NCBI RefSeq assembly: GCF_034347405.1
Contig: NZ_CP133778.1
Location: 5,554,501 to 5,618,500, forward strand
DNA length: 64,000 nucleotides
Direction: 5' to 3'
From: Pseudomonas sp. CCC3.1
GTDB taxonomy: Bacteria; Pseudomonadota; Gammaproteobacteria; Pseudomonadales; Pseudomonadaceae
Each line of letters opens with the position of its first letter. Positions within the stretch are counted from its first letter, which is position 1. The position numbers were made by a program, and so were the translations under genes. Of this stretch, positions 1-8,110 are shown piece by piece. The notes under the pieces were generated by a model. It was not told where the DNA came from. It was given only the letters and a program-made list of their open reading frames with translations, and ran no database searches.

Positions 1-1
1 G

Positions 2-646
2 TCGGGTGGTCAGCAGCAACGTGTCGCACTGGCCCGTGCCTTGGCGCCAGCCCCGTCGCTGCTGTTGCTCGATGAGCCGATGTCGGCGCTGGATGCCCGT
101 GTGCGTGAGCATTTGTGTACCGAGTTGCGCCAATTGCAACGCAGCTTGGGCATCACCACCTTGATGGTGACCCACAACCAGGATGAAGCCATGCTGATGG
201 CCGACCGCATCGCCGTGATGAACAACGGCAAGGTCGAGCAATACGCCACCCCGCAAGACATCTACGACAAACCCGCCACGCCGTTTGTTGCCGAGTTTGT
301 CGGGCAAGGCAACTGGCTGCCTTTTCAGCGCAACAGCGACAGCCACGCTCAAGTGGGCGGCCTGAACATGCGCTTGGCTGCGGACGCTGGCCGTGCTGCA
401 TCGGGCCGTTTGTTTTGCCGCCCCGAAGCGATCAGCGTGAACCCGGTGCTGCACCAGGAAAACCTGTTTGCGGCCCGCGTGCGAGAAATCACCTTCCTCG
501 GCAACCGCTGCCGCATGCGTTTTGAACTCAACCATTTGCCGGGCCACGCGCTCACCGCAGAGGTCGGCACCCACGACCTGCCGCGCCTCGGCGCCCAAGA
601 CATCTTCGTCGCGTTGCCGCCGAGCAGCTTGCAGGTGTTTGCCTAA
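2..646 (+). CDS. Phosphonate (2-aminoethylphosphonate-type) ABC transporter ATP-binding protein, 5'-truncated by window edge
   Basis: This is the C-terminal 214 residues of an importer ATPase that energises uptake at the inner membrane. The visible part opens on the ABC signature (S-G-G-Q-Q-Q-R), then has Walker B (LLLLDEP), the D-loop (SALD), and the H-loop histidine in THNQDEA. About 100 further residues have the make-up of a C-terminal TOBE-type regulatory domain. Walker A and the Q-loop lie outside the window. It is followed after one base by a permease and then by a binding protein, so it is part of one operon. The 2-aminoethylphosphonate assignment rests on the family resemblance of all three transporter parts and the phosphonate-type enzymes downstream. 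An iron- or spermidine-type importer would look similar in this fragment alone. Confidence 0.85.
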   Translation, partial: SGGQQQRVALARALAPAPSLLLLDEPMSALDARVREHLCTELRQLQRSLGITTLMVTHNQDEAMLMADRIAVMNNGKVEQYATPQDIYDKPATPFVAEFVGQGNWLPFQRNSDSHAQVGGLNMRLAADAGRAASGRLFCRPEAISVNPVLHQENLFAARVREITFLGNRCRMRFELNHLPGHALTAEVGTHDLPRLGAQDIFVALPPSSLQVFA

Positions 647-647
647 G

Positions 648-2363
648 ATGGCCGCGCACATGGCCTTGCTGCTGACGGGCAAACAGAGCGCTCAGGTACA
701 ACTGGGTGACCGCATTTTTGTCGTCGGCGGCAAAGTGCTGCTGTTGCTATTGCTGAGTGTGGCGGTGCTGATGCCCTTGCTGGCGATCTTCTGGCGCGGT
801 TTCAGTGCCGAAGGCGGCCAAGGTGGCGGTTGGATAGCGGCGCGGGCGTTGGTCACCAGCGACAACTTTCATTGGCTGGTGGGCAATAGCCTCAAGGTAT
901 CTCTTAGCGTGGCAGCGATAGTGGTGCCGCTGGCGTACCTGTTTGCCTATGCGCTGCAACGCACCCTGATCCCCGGCAAACGCATCTGGCGCGGGCTGTC
1001 GTTGCTGCCGCTGATGGCGCCGTCGATGTTGCCCGGTATTGCGCTGGTGTATCTGTTCGGCAATCAGGGCCTGTTGCGCGGGCTGGTCGCGGACAACATC
1101 TACGGCTTCTGGGGCATCGTGCTCGGCGAAGCGATCTACACCTTTCCTCACGCGTTGATGATTCTGCTGTCGGCGCTGTCGCTGGCCGATGCGCGCCTGT
1201 TTGATGCCGCATCGAGCATGGGCGCAAGCCCCTTCAAGGCCTTTCGCAGCATCACCTGGCCCGGCACTCGCCAAGCGGTGTTCGCCGCGTTCTGCCTGGT
1301 GTTCACCCTGACCATCACCGATTTCGGCGTGCCGGTGGTGGTCGGCGGCGACTACCAAGTGCTGGCGCTGGAAGCCTATAAAGCGGTGGTCGGGCAGCAA
1401 CAGTTTGGACGGGGCGCCTTGATCGGCATGGTCTTGCTGCTGCCTGCGCTGTTCAGTTTTGGCGTCGATGCCTGGTTGCGCCGTCAGCATGGCGACGCCA
1501 TGAGTGGCCGCGCCCAGGTGTTCAAACCGCTGCCATCGAAAGGGCGTGACGGCTGCTATCTGGCCATCGTGTTGCTGATTTGCGCGGCCCTGTTGCTGGT
1601 GTTCGGGATGGCGGTGTACTCGTCGCTGGTCAAATTCTGGCCGTACAACCTGTCGCTTTCACTCAATCACTATCAGTTCAGCGACACCGCTGGCGGCGGC
1701 TGGCTGGCCTACCGCAACAGCGTGACCATGGCGCTGTGCACGGCGTTGATCGGTAGCGTGGTGATCTTCACCGGCGCGTACCTGATGGAAAAGACCCACA
1801 GCCAGAAACGCCTGAATCTGACGCTGCGCATGCTCAGCTTTGTCCCGATGGCAGTGCCAGGTCTGGTGCTGGGCTTGGGCTACGTGTTCTTTTTCAACCT
1901 GCCGGGCAACCCGCTGCACGTGTTCTACGGGACCATGACGCTGCTGGTGGTGTGCACCATTGCTCACTATTTGACCACCGCGCAAATGACTGCCACCACC
2001 GCGCTGCGCCAACTCGATGGCGAGTTCGAAGCGGCGGCGCTGTCACTCAAGGCGCCGCTGTACCGCCACTACTGGCGCGTCACCGTGCCGATTTGCCTGC
2101 CCGCGCTGCTGGACATCGTGCGCTACCTGTTCGTTTCCGCGATGACCACGGTCTCAGCAGCCATCTTCCTCTACAGCCCCGACACCCTCCTCGCTGCGGT
2201 GGCGGTGCTGAACATGGACGACGCGGGCAACGTCGGCGGCGCGGCCGCCATGTCGACCCTGATTTTGTTGACCTCCATCGGCGTGTCCCTGCTGCTGGCC
2301 TGGGCTTCACGCGGCGTATTGCGCCGCTCCCAGGCCTGGCGCCAAGGCGCACCTGCGCACTAA
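648..2363 (+). CDS. Putative 2-aminoethylphosphonate ABC transporter permease (fused two-domain)
   Basis: A 571-residue inner-membrane permease with two fused transport domains, so one polypeptide supplies both halves of the channel. Each half has an EAA-type coupling loop: DAASSMGASPFKAF around residue 185 and EAAALSLKAPLYRHYW around residue 460. Hydrophobic segments run through both halves. The ATG at 648, one base after the ATPase stop, is chosen; a second in-frame ATG at 660 is possible. This fused layout is typical of the phosphonate and ferric-iron permease families. With the neighbouring binding protein it resembles the importer called AepXVW or PhnSTU in other proteobacteria. Substrate specificity is inferred, not read from the sequence. 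Confidence 0.87.
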   Translation: MAAHMALLLTGKQSAQVQLGDRIFVVGGKVLLLLLLSVAVLMPLLAIFWRGFSAEGGQGGGWIAARALVTSDNFHWLVGNSLKVSLSVAAIVVPLAYLFAYALQRTLIPGKRIWRGLSLLPLMAPSMLPGIALVYLFGNQGLLRGLVADNIYGFWGIVLGEAIYTFPHALMILLSALSLADARLFDAASSMGASPFKAFRSITWPGTRQAVFAAFCLVFTLTITDFGVPVVVGGDYQVLALEAYKAVVGQQQFGRGALIGMVLLLPALFSFGVDAWLRRQHGDAMSGRAQVFKPLPSKGRDGCYLAIVLLICAALLLVFGMAVYSSLVKFWPYNLSLSLNHYQFSDTAGGGWLAYRNSVTMALCTALIGSVVIFTGAYLMEKTHSQKRLNLTLRMLSFVPMAVPGLVLGLGYVFFFNLPGNPLHVFYGTMTLLVVCTIAHYLTTAQMTATTALRQLDGEFEAAALSLKAPLYRHYWRVTVPICLPALLDIVRYLFVSAMTTVSAAIFLYSPDTLLAAVAVLNMDDAGNVGGAAAMSTLILLTSIGVSLLLAWASRGVLRRSQAWRQGAPAH

Positions 2364-2388
2364 CCCATCCACCTCAAGGAACCGCACC

Positions 2389-3411
2389 ATGTTCAAGCCT
2401 CTTGCTCTTGTCGCTGCTGTCCTCACCGCTTTCAGTGTTAACGCGTTTGCTGCCAAAACCGAGTTGACTGTTTACACCGCCCTCGAAGCCGAGCAACTGA
2501 AGACCTACAAGCAGGCGTTTGAGAAGGCCAACCCGGACGTGGAAATCAAATGGGTACGTGATTCCACCGGCATCATCACCGCCAAGCTGCTGGCCGAAAA
2601 AGCCCGCCCGCAAGCCGATGCTGTCTGGGGCCTGGCAGCCTCCAGCCTGGCGATCCTTGACCAGCAAGGCATGCTGCAAAGCTATGCCCCGCAAGACTTG
2701 GCCAAGATCGGCCCCAACTATCGCGATGCGGCCAACCCGCCTGCCTGGGTCGGCATGGACGTGTGGGCCGCGACCCTTTGCTTCAACACCATCGAAGCTG
2801 AAAAGCAGGGCCTGACCAAGCCGGTGAGCTGGCAAGACCTGACCAAGCCTGAGTACAAAGGCAAGATCGTGATGCCGAACCCGGCGTCGTCCGGCACTGG
2901 CTTTTTGGACGTGAGTGCGTGGCTGCAAACCTTTGGCGAGAAGCAAGGTTGGGCGTACATGGACGCCCTGCACCAGAACATCGGGCAGTACGTTCACTCC
3001 GGTTCCAAGCCGTGCAAATTGGCGGCGGCAGGCGAGTTCCCGATTGGTATCTCGTTTGAGTACCCGGCCGTGCAGCTCAAGCGCCAGGGCGCACCGCTGG
3101 ACATCATCCTGCCCAAAGAAGGCCTGGGCTGGGAAATCGAAGCGACGGCTGTGATCAAAGGCACGCCACATGAAGCAGCGGCCAAGAAACTGGCCGACTT
3201 CTCGGCCAGCCCGGCGGCGATGGAGCTCTATAAAGAGAACTTCGCCGTACTTGCGCAACCTGGCATAGCCAAGCCGCAGACCGAACTGCCAGCGGACTAC
3301 GAACAGCGCCTGATCAAAAACGACTTCGCCTGGGCCTCGAAAAACCGCGATGAGATTTTGACCGAATGGCGCAAACGCTATGACGGCAAGTCCGAGAAAG
3401 TGGCCGAATAA
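2389..3411 (+). CDS. Periplasmic 2-aminoethylphosphonate-type substrate-binding protein
   Basis: A 340-residue secreted binding protein. A signal peptide covers the first 21-22 residues (lysine at position 3, hydrophobic core, cleavage near NAFA-A), and the mature protein starts around KTELTVYTALEAEQ. This is the entry strand of the type-2 periplasmic fold shared by iron and phosphonate binding proteins. Family features include the DSTG motif near residue 60 and the SSGTGF loop near residue 170. It starts 25 bases after the permease stop and is followed by a strong palindromic repeat before the next gene. I assign it to the family often called AepX (putative 2-aminoethylphosphonate binding protein). 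A ferric-iron role is the main alternative, though the neighbouring phosphonate-type enzymes argue against it. Confidence 0.86.
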   Translation: MFKPLALVAAVLTAFSVNAFAAKTELTVYTALEAEQLKTYKQAFEKANPDVEIKWVRDSTGIITAKLLAEKARPQADAVWGLAASSLAILDQQGMLQSYAPQDLAKIGPNYRDAANPPAWVGMDVWAATLCFNTIEAEKQGLTKPVSWQDLTKPEYKGKIVMPNPASSGTGFLDVSAWLQTFGEKQGWAYMDALHQNIGQYVHSGSKPCKLAAAGEFPIGISFEYPAVQLKRQGAPLDIILPKEGLGWEIEATAVIKGTPHEAAAKKLADFSASPAAMELYKENFAVLAQPGIAKPQTELPADYEQRLIKNDFAWASKNRDEILTEWRKRYDGKSEKVAE

Positions 3412-3430
3412 CTCTTCAGTAACCTGACCC

Positions 3431-3498
3431 TGTAGGAGCGAGCTTGCCTCGCGATCTTTTGATCTTTTAAAAGATCGCGAGGCAAGCTCGCTCCTACA
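3431..3498. repeat. REP-type palindrome, copy 1 (inside the phosphonate operon)
   Basis: A 68-bp near-perfect inverted repeat: a left arm beginning TGTAGGAGCGAGCTTGCC, a short AT-rich centre (GATCTTTTAAAAGATC), and the complementary right arm ending GCTCGCTCCTACA. Flanking CCC/GGG extends the palindrome slightly. It lies 19 bases after the binding-protein stop and 30 bases before the FAD oxidoreductase start, both on the plus strand, so it would form a long hairpin within the operon mRNA. Confidence 0.95.
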
Positions 3499-3528
3499 GG
3501 GATTGGATTTGCTCTTCAGGACAGGTGT

Positions 3529-4656
3529 ATGACGCAACCCATTCTCATCGTCGGCGCTGGCATTCTGGGCTTGTCCCACGCCTTCGCCGCCGCCAAACGC
3601 GGGCTTAAGGTCCATGTATTCGAACGCACCAGCACCCCATTGGGCGCTTCAGTGCGCAACTTTGGCCAAGCGCTGGTCACCGGCCAGCCGCCGGGTGTGA
3701 TGCTTGATCTGGCCCAGGTCAGCCGTGGCATCTGGGGCGATTGGGCGCAGCACGCGGGCTTTGATCTCAAGCGCAACGGCTCGTACCTGTTTGCCCGCAC
3801 CGAGGCCGAAGAACACCTGTTGGACGCCTTCTGCCAAGGCCGCGCCCGTGAGTTCGGCTACCGCGCCGAATTGCTGCGCGGGGCTCAAAAGGACGCGCTG
3901 TACGACGGCCAGTTCAGCCATCATCGCGCCGCGTTACATGGGCTGGACGATCAGCAGGTGTACTCGCGTGAGGCGATTCCAGCCTTGATCCAGTACCTGC
4001 AACGCGACCTTGGTGTCGAGTTCCATTTTTCAACGCTGGTGCGCGACGTCGAGCCAGGTCGGGTTCATACCACGGCGGGCAGCTTTAACGGCGCGCAGGT
4101 GATCGTGTGCTCCGGGCATGACTATCAGACCTTGCTCGCCGAGCCGCTGGCGACGCTCAACCCGCAGATCTGCCGCCTGCAAATGCTGCGGGTACGGCCC
4201 AAGGTTGATATGCGGTTGCAACACGCGCTGCTCACCGGCCTGAGTTGCGTGCATTACGGCGCCTTTGCCGATTTGCCGGAAGCGGCTGAGGTGCAAGCGG
4301 ACATCCTGCGCGACAGCCCGCATCTGGACCAACACGGCATTCACTTGCTCATCAGCCCTACGCCATACGGCGAACTGATCGTCGGTGATTCTCACGATTA
4401 CAGCCGCGATCCATCGCCCTTTAACGGCGAACAGGTCGACAACTGGATGCTTCAGCTGTGCGAAGAAACCCTGGGCTGCGAGGTGCACGTGGTGGAGCGC
4501 TGGCAGGGGGTGTATGGCGCTCGCGGGGCCAAGCCGTTCACGTGGCTGGACGTGGCGCCAGGTTTGAGTGCCGCCTTGATGCACACCGGCGTTGGCATGA
4601 GCGTGGGCCCGGCTCTGGGCGAGCGCAACATTGCCCGCTTGCTGGGAGAAGCGTGA
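3529..4656 (+). CDS. Phosphonate-locus FAD-dependent oxidoreductase (DAO / TIGR03364-like, PbfD-like)
   Basis: A 375-residue flavoprotein of the D-amino-acid oxidase / sarcosine oxidase fold. The N-terminal dinucleotide-binding motif is VGAGILGLSHA (residues about 6-16). The C-terminal segment HTGVGMSVGPALGERNIARL matches the FAD-closing region of this fold. Proteins of this type sit next to phosphonate uptake and degradation genes, and some act on N-methylated aminoethylphosphonate, releasing phosphonoacetaldehyde. That activity is inference here, because I cannot verify substrate residues by eye. Its TGA overlaps the start of the HD oxygenase by one base (ATGA), so the two are translationally coupled. 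A general N-methyl amine or glycine oxidase is the alternative. Confidence 0.83.
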   Translation: MTQPILIVGAGILGLSHAFAAAKRGLKVHVFERTSTPLGASVRNFGQALVTGQPPGVMLDLAQVSRGIWGDWAQHAGFDLKRNGSYLFARTEAEEHLLDAFCQGRAREFGYRAELLRGAQKDALYDGQFSHHRAALHGLDDQQVYSREAIPALIQYLQRDLGVEFHFSTLVRDVEPGRVHTTAGSFNGAQVIVCSGHDYQTLLAEPLATLNPQICRLQMLRVRPKVDMRLQHALLTGLSCVHYGAFADLPEAAEVQADILRDSPHLDQHGIHLLISPTPYGELIVGDSHDYSRDPSPFNGEQVDNWMLQLCEETLGCEVHVVERWQGVYGARGAKPFTWLDVAPGLSAALMHTGVGMSVGPALGERNIARLLGEA

Positions 4657-5213
4657 TGACCCCGGCGCAACAAGTGGTCGAGCAAGTGTTCAGCCTGTAT
4701 CAGCAGTTTGGTACCGAGGACTACATCGGCGAGCCGGTTTCACAGATCGAACACATGTCCCAAGCGGCGCAGTTGGCGTTGGCCGAGGGCTGTGATGATG
4801 AAGTGGTGTTGGCAGCGTTCTTTCACGATATTGGGCACTTGTGCGTTAAAAATGCACCGATCATGGGTGGTTACGGCGTGGTCAGTCATGAGCAACTGGG
4901 CGCGGACTATTTGCGCCGTGCTGGATTCAGCGAGCGGCTGGCCACGCTGGTGGAATATCACGTTCAGGCCAAGCGCTACCTGACCCTGCGCCAACCCGGT
5001 TACTACGACCTGCTGAGCGAAGCCAGTATCAAGACCTTGGGTTATCAGGGCGGGGTGATGAGCGACGCCGAGGCCGATGCCTTTGAGCAAGACCCGCTGT
5101 GTTCGCTCAGCCTGCGCCTGCGTGCGTGGGACGAGCAGGCCAAGCAACTGCACGTCCCGCTCATCGACCTGCAACTCCTCAAAGCCAAAGCCTTGAACCT
5201 GTTAAACACCTAA
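4656..5213 (+). CDS. HD-domain phosphonate oxygenase family protein (PhnZ/TmpB-like)
   Basis: A 185-residue HD-fold protein. In PhnZ and TmpB, relatives use a mixed-valent di-iron centre to split the C-P bond of alpha-hydroxylated phosphonates, giving phosphate and a carboxylate. The metal ligands are all visible: H33, the HD pair H57-D58, H78, H102 and D159. Their spacing is almost the same as the PhnZ set I recall (H34, H58/D59, H80, H104, D161). The substrate-triggered Tyr/Glu pair appears as Y23-I-G-E26. The start ATG overlaps the upstream stop. No PhnY- or TmpA-like hydroxylase is visible, so the substrate (aminoethylphosphonate, a methylated form, or another) is open. Confidence 0.86.
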   Translation: MTPAQQVVEQVFSLYQQFGTEDYIGEPVSQIEHMSQAAQLALAEGCDDEVVLAAFFHDIGHLCVKNAPIMGGYGVVSHEQLGADYLRRAGFSERLATLVEYHVQAKRYLTLRQPGYYDLLSEASIKTLGYQGGVMSDAEADAFEQDPLCSLSLRLRAWDEQAKQLHVPLIDLQLLKAKALNLLNT

Positions 5214-5216
5214 CCC

Positions 5217-5283
5217 GTAGGAGCGAGCTTGCCTCGCGATCTTTTAAACGATCAAAAGATCGCGAGACAAGCTCGCTCCTACA
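5217..5283. repeat. REP-type palindrome, copy 2
   Basis: A 67-bp inverted repeat of the same family (GTAGGAGCGAGCTTGCC ... GCTCGCTCCTACA), with one arm mismatch (GAGACAAG for GAGGCAAG). It begins 4 bases after the HD oxygenase stop. Its last bases contain the TAG stop codon of the convergent DUF3482 gene. Confidence 0.94.
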
Positions 5284-6643
5284 AGGTATTTGCCAGCAAC
5301 TCGATCTGTTCCTGGCGCTCGGCCTGGCTCAATTTGGGATGCGGGTTGAGCGATGACCATTGCGGGTGCGCACGGGCTTTGTTCAGCGCTTCGGGCAGCT
5401 TGCCCTCGCGCCAGGTTGTGTCTTGCGGGGTGGCGACCTTGATGCTGTCCACCGCCGCATGCCCGCGTGCATTCAGTGCGTGCAGCAACTGGCGCTGGCG
5501 CAAGGCAAGCAAGCGCAACACGCTGTCATCCACGGTCAGTTCACGTTGGCCCTTGAGCTTGCCCAATAACCGGCTGCCGTAGCTGCGCGCCGTTTGTAGC
5601 GCGCCTCCGGCAATCGCCCCTGCCAAGGCAGCGGCGCCCAGCGTCAGCCCGCCGACCATCAAATCCACCCCGGCACCCGCCGCCGCGCCTGCCGCGATGC
5701 CGCTGCCCACGCGCACGCCCAGTTGCTTGAGGGTTTCGGGGTTGAACAAGTCATCGCCCCAGCGCCCGTCCAACAGCGGCAAGTCGCTGGCCGCCGCGTC
5801 ATTGGGGCGAAAGCCGTACAGCTTGAGCAGCGCTTCAACGCAGCGCTGCTCGCGTTGGCGAACCGCTTCGCGCAGTTGATTGACGGCCTGTTGCTCGACG
5901 GTTTTTTCACTGGCGACACTGCGTCGACAGGCGGCGCAGTCGATCAACAGTTCGGCGATCAAGCGCAATGCGCTGTGTTTGCGCGCTTCGCGCTGGGCTT
6001 GCTGGTCGGTGATCAAGCGTTGCAGCGCCCCACGTGAATGCTCCAGCAACAAGGCCAGGCTTTCATACAAACGGCGTTCGCCGTCTTCGGGCGGAGCCAC
6101 GCTGTCAAACCGCACCAGCGCATGCAGGCCGAGCCGGGCCAGCGCTTCGCGCCATTCAGGCTCGCGGTGTTGCGGGCTGCTGACAAAATTCAGCACCGGC
6201 AGCAGCGGCTTGCCGCAACTGGCCAGCACGCTGAGTTCGTCGCGGTACTTGGCCAGCACCGGTTCGCGTGCGTCGATCACGTACAACCCGGCGTCGGAGG
6301 CCAGCAGTTGGCGCAACACTTTGGCTTCTTGCTCGAAACGCTGGCGCGCTTCGCTGCCGTCGAGAAACCGCGCGACCCGCGCCGGGCCGTCCAGACGTTC
6401 GCCAGGGCGGTCGAGGCGTTCAAGGTAATCGAGCAGAGCGATGGCGTCCTCCAGCCCCGGCGTGTCGTACAGCTCCAGCAGCGGCTCGCCGTCCACCGAC
6501 AGCCGCGCCCCTTCGACATGCCGGGTGGTGCTGGGGCGATGAGACACTTCGCCAAAGCCGACGTCGCGGGTGAGGGTGCGCAGCAATGAGGTTTTGCCCA
6601 CATTGGTGTGGCCGACCACGGCCAGCGTCAGAGGCTTAGTCAT
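5279..6643 (-). CDS. GTPase / DUF3482 domain protein with glycine-rich hydrophobic segment
   Basis: A 454-residue GTPase of unknown role. The N-terminal G domain shows the P-loop GHTNVGKTS (residues 11-19), a G2-like STTRH (38-42) and the G3 motif DTPG (60-63). The usual NKxD base-specificity motif is not clear; the corresponding stretch reads VLNFVSS. Around residues 330-375 there is a glycine/alanine-rich, zipper-like hydrophobic segment that could insert into or lie on a membrane. The start overlaps the end of the DUF2868 gene by 8 bases, so the pair is co-translated. Its TAG stop lies inside a REP element. The arrangement recalls other GTPase/membrane-protein pairs such as YcjX/YcjF, but no function can be assigned. 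Confidence 0.85.
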   Translation of the reverse strand: MTKPLTLAVVGHTNVGKTSLLRTLTRDVGFGEVSHRPSTTRHVEGARLSVDGEPLLELYDTPGLEDAIALLDYLERLDRPGERLDGPARVARFLDGSEARQRFEQEAKVLRQLLASDAGLYVIDAREPVLAKYRDELSVLASCGKPLLPVLNFVSSPQHREPEWREALARLGLHALVRFDSVAPPEDGERRLYESLALLLEHSRGALQRLITDQQAQREARKHSALRLIAELLIDCAACRRSVASEKTVEQQAVNQLREAVRQREQRCVEALLKLYGFRPNDAAASDLPLLDGRWGDDLFNPETLKQLGVRVGSGIAAGAAAGAGVDLMVGGLTLGAAALAGAIAGGALQTARSYGSRLLGKLKGQRELTVDDSVLRLLALRQRQLLHALNARGHAAVDSIKVATPQDTTWREGKLPEALNKARAHPQWSSLNPHPKLSQAERQEQIELLANTL

Positions 6644-8027
6644 GGCCTGTCTCCAGCCAGTTGATCGGTGCGCGGGTGGCGAAGGGCAGCCCCAGTTGGT
6701 CAAGGGCGTGGTGCCAGTCGCTCAGGCGGTCGGCGTCCAGCGCCTGGCCGGGCGGTGCTTGCAACAGCCAGATGCGGGTCTCGGCAGCACTGCGGGCCAG
6801 TTCGCCGATCAAGGCGAGGCTGCCGCGATCCGGCGAGCGCCGTGGGTCGCAGGCGATGGCCAGGCGGGCGGGCGGGAAACGGGTCATTTGTTCCAGCAGT
6901 TTTTGCCGTGATTCGCGGCTGTCGAGGATGCCTGCATCCTTGACCGTGTCAGGCAGCTTGGGTGGCCACGGGTGCTGGTCATCCAGCTCGATGGCCACGA
7001 TCAGCGCGCCATCGGTTTGCAGGTAGGTCTGCCCGGCGTGCACGTTGTGCAGGTGTTCGGGGGCCACGTCGTTAACCCCAAGGCGCTCGCTGCTTGGCAT
7101 CAAGCGTTCGCGCAGTTGGCTGTAGCCGGGCAGGTTGAGGTCGAGTTGCAACGCGTTGCGCCCGCGTTTCCAGCGCCACAGGCAGAAAGCTGCCAGCAAC
7201 AGTCGCGGAATGACCCCGTAAACCAGGACCACTCCGACCAGCCACACGGCCCAGGTTTGACGCACCAGCTCGCTGCTGTAAGCGGTGTCGGTGCTGGCGC
7301 GGATCATCTCTTCGGTCGGGCCATTAAGCCCCAGCCAGCCGGGCAGCGCGCCGAGTGCGCGGGTGGCGCTGACAAACACATCGGCGCTCAGAATGGTGGT
7401 TTCCCAGACAAAGCCGTAACGGCGGGTGGCCATTAGCAACAGCATCAACGTCAGCGCGCTGAGCATCGCCAGCAACCACAGGCCATTGACCAAGGTGCCG
7501 AGCGCCCAGCGGTTGAGCTTTTGGCGTTGCAGCAACAGCAACAAGGCCGGGGCCAATTGCGCGGCCTTGGCGTCGCGGGCCAGTTTGTCGCTGAGCCACA
7601 GCCATAAACGACCGAGGCTGGCGCCGTGTTCACCGGCAAACAGCAGGCCCAGCGCCCAACTGAGCAGCAGAATCAGGTTGAGCCCGAGCAGGCTGCCGAG
7701 CGCCCAAAACACATTGACCGGGGTTTGCCCGTCACCCAGCGCAGCAAAGGCCAGTCCGGCGCCGCTGATGATCGCCAGCACGGCGAGGCCCAGCAGCGCG
7801 AGGCGTGCGCCTTGCAGCCAATGTTTCAGGGCGGTGACCAGCCCATCGCGCTCGGCCAGCCACAGGGCACGGTTTTGCAAGCGTGTGGCTAAATCGCCCC
7901 CGTCGTTGCGGGCGCGGCGGTTGGCTTCTAGGTCGTCCAGCGGGCCTGCGTGTTCTTCGCGCAGGCGCACGGTTTCGGTCAGCCAGAGACGTTGCAGCGG
8001 GGAAAGTTGAGTCACGCGACATTCCAT
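6636..8027 (-). CDS. DUF2868 family integral membrane protein
   Basis: A 463-residue inner-membrane protein with four evident hydrophobic segments (roughly residues 75-97, 107-130, 170-195 and 265-290) and a large soluble C-terminal domain. It is the upstream partner of the DUF3482 GTPase, overlapping it by 8 bases, so it probably anchors or works with that GTPase. A GTG five codons into the reading frame is an alternative start. The gene is divergent from folA with about 80 bases between them. No catalytic motif is recognisable, and the role is unknown. Confidence 0.82.
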   Translation of the reverse strand: MECRVTQLSPLQRLWLTETVRLREEHAGPLDDLEANRRARNDGGDLATRLQNRALWLAERDGLVTALKHWLQGARLALLGLAVLAIISGAGLAFAALGDGQTPVNVFWALGSLLGLNLILLLSWALGLLFAGEHGASLGRLWLWLSDKLARDAKAAQLAPALLLLLQRQKLNRWALGTLVNGLWLLAMLSALTLMLLLMATRRYGFVWETTILSADVFVSATRALGALPGWLGLNGPTEEMIRASTDTAYSSELVRQTWAVWLVGVVLVYGVIPRLLLAAFCLWRWKRGRNALQLDLNLPGYSQLRERLMPSSERLGVNDVAPEHLHNVHAGQTYLQTDGALIVAIELDDQHPWPPKLPDTVKDAGILDSRESRQKLLEQMTRFPPARLAIACDPRRSPDRGSLALIGELARSAAETRIWLLQAPPGQALDADRLSDWHHALDQLGLPFATRAPINWLETGHD

Positions 8028-8110
8028 TCAAGTGAGCCATGAGCATAACCGCTGTGACGCAAGTCGGGGTACTGCACCCAGGCGAGGGCGGCTCTGGTAT
8101 CCTCGCCGGC

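Noticed and set aside
2374..3615. Long minus-strand frame across the phosphonate binding-protein gene
   Set aside because: The plus frame has a signal peptide and family motifs. The minus frame runs through the REP and the start of the next gene and has no domain.
8039..8110. Upstream start for folA adding 24 residues
   Set aside because: The added leader has no family counterpart. MKKSLPLSL at 8111 matches the standard N-terminus of dihydrofolate reductase.
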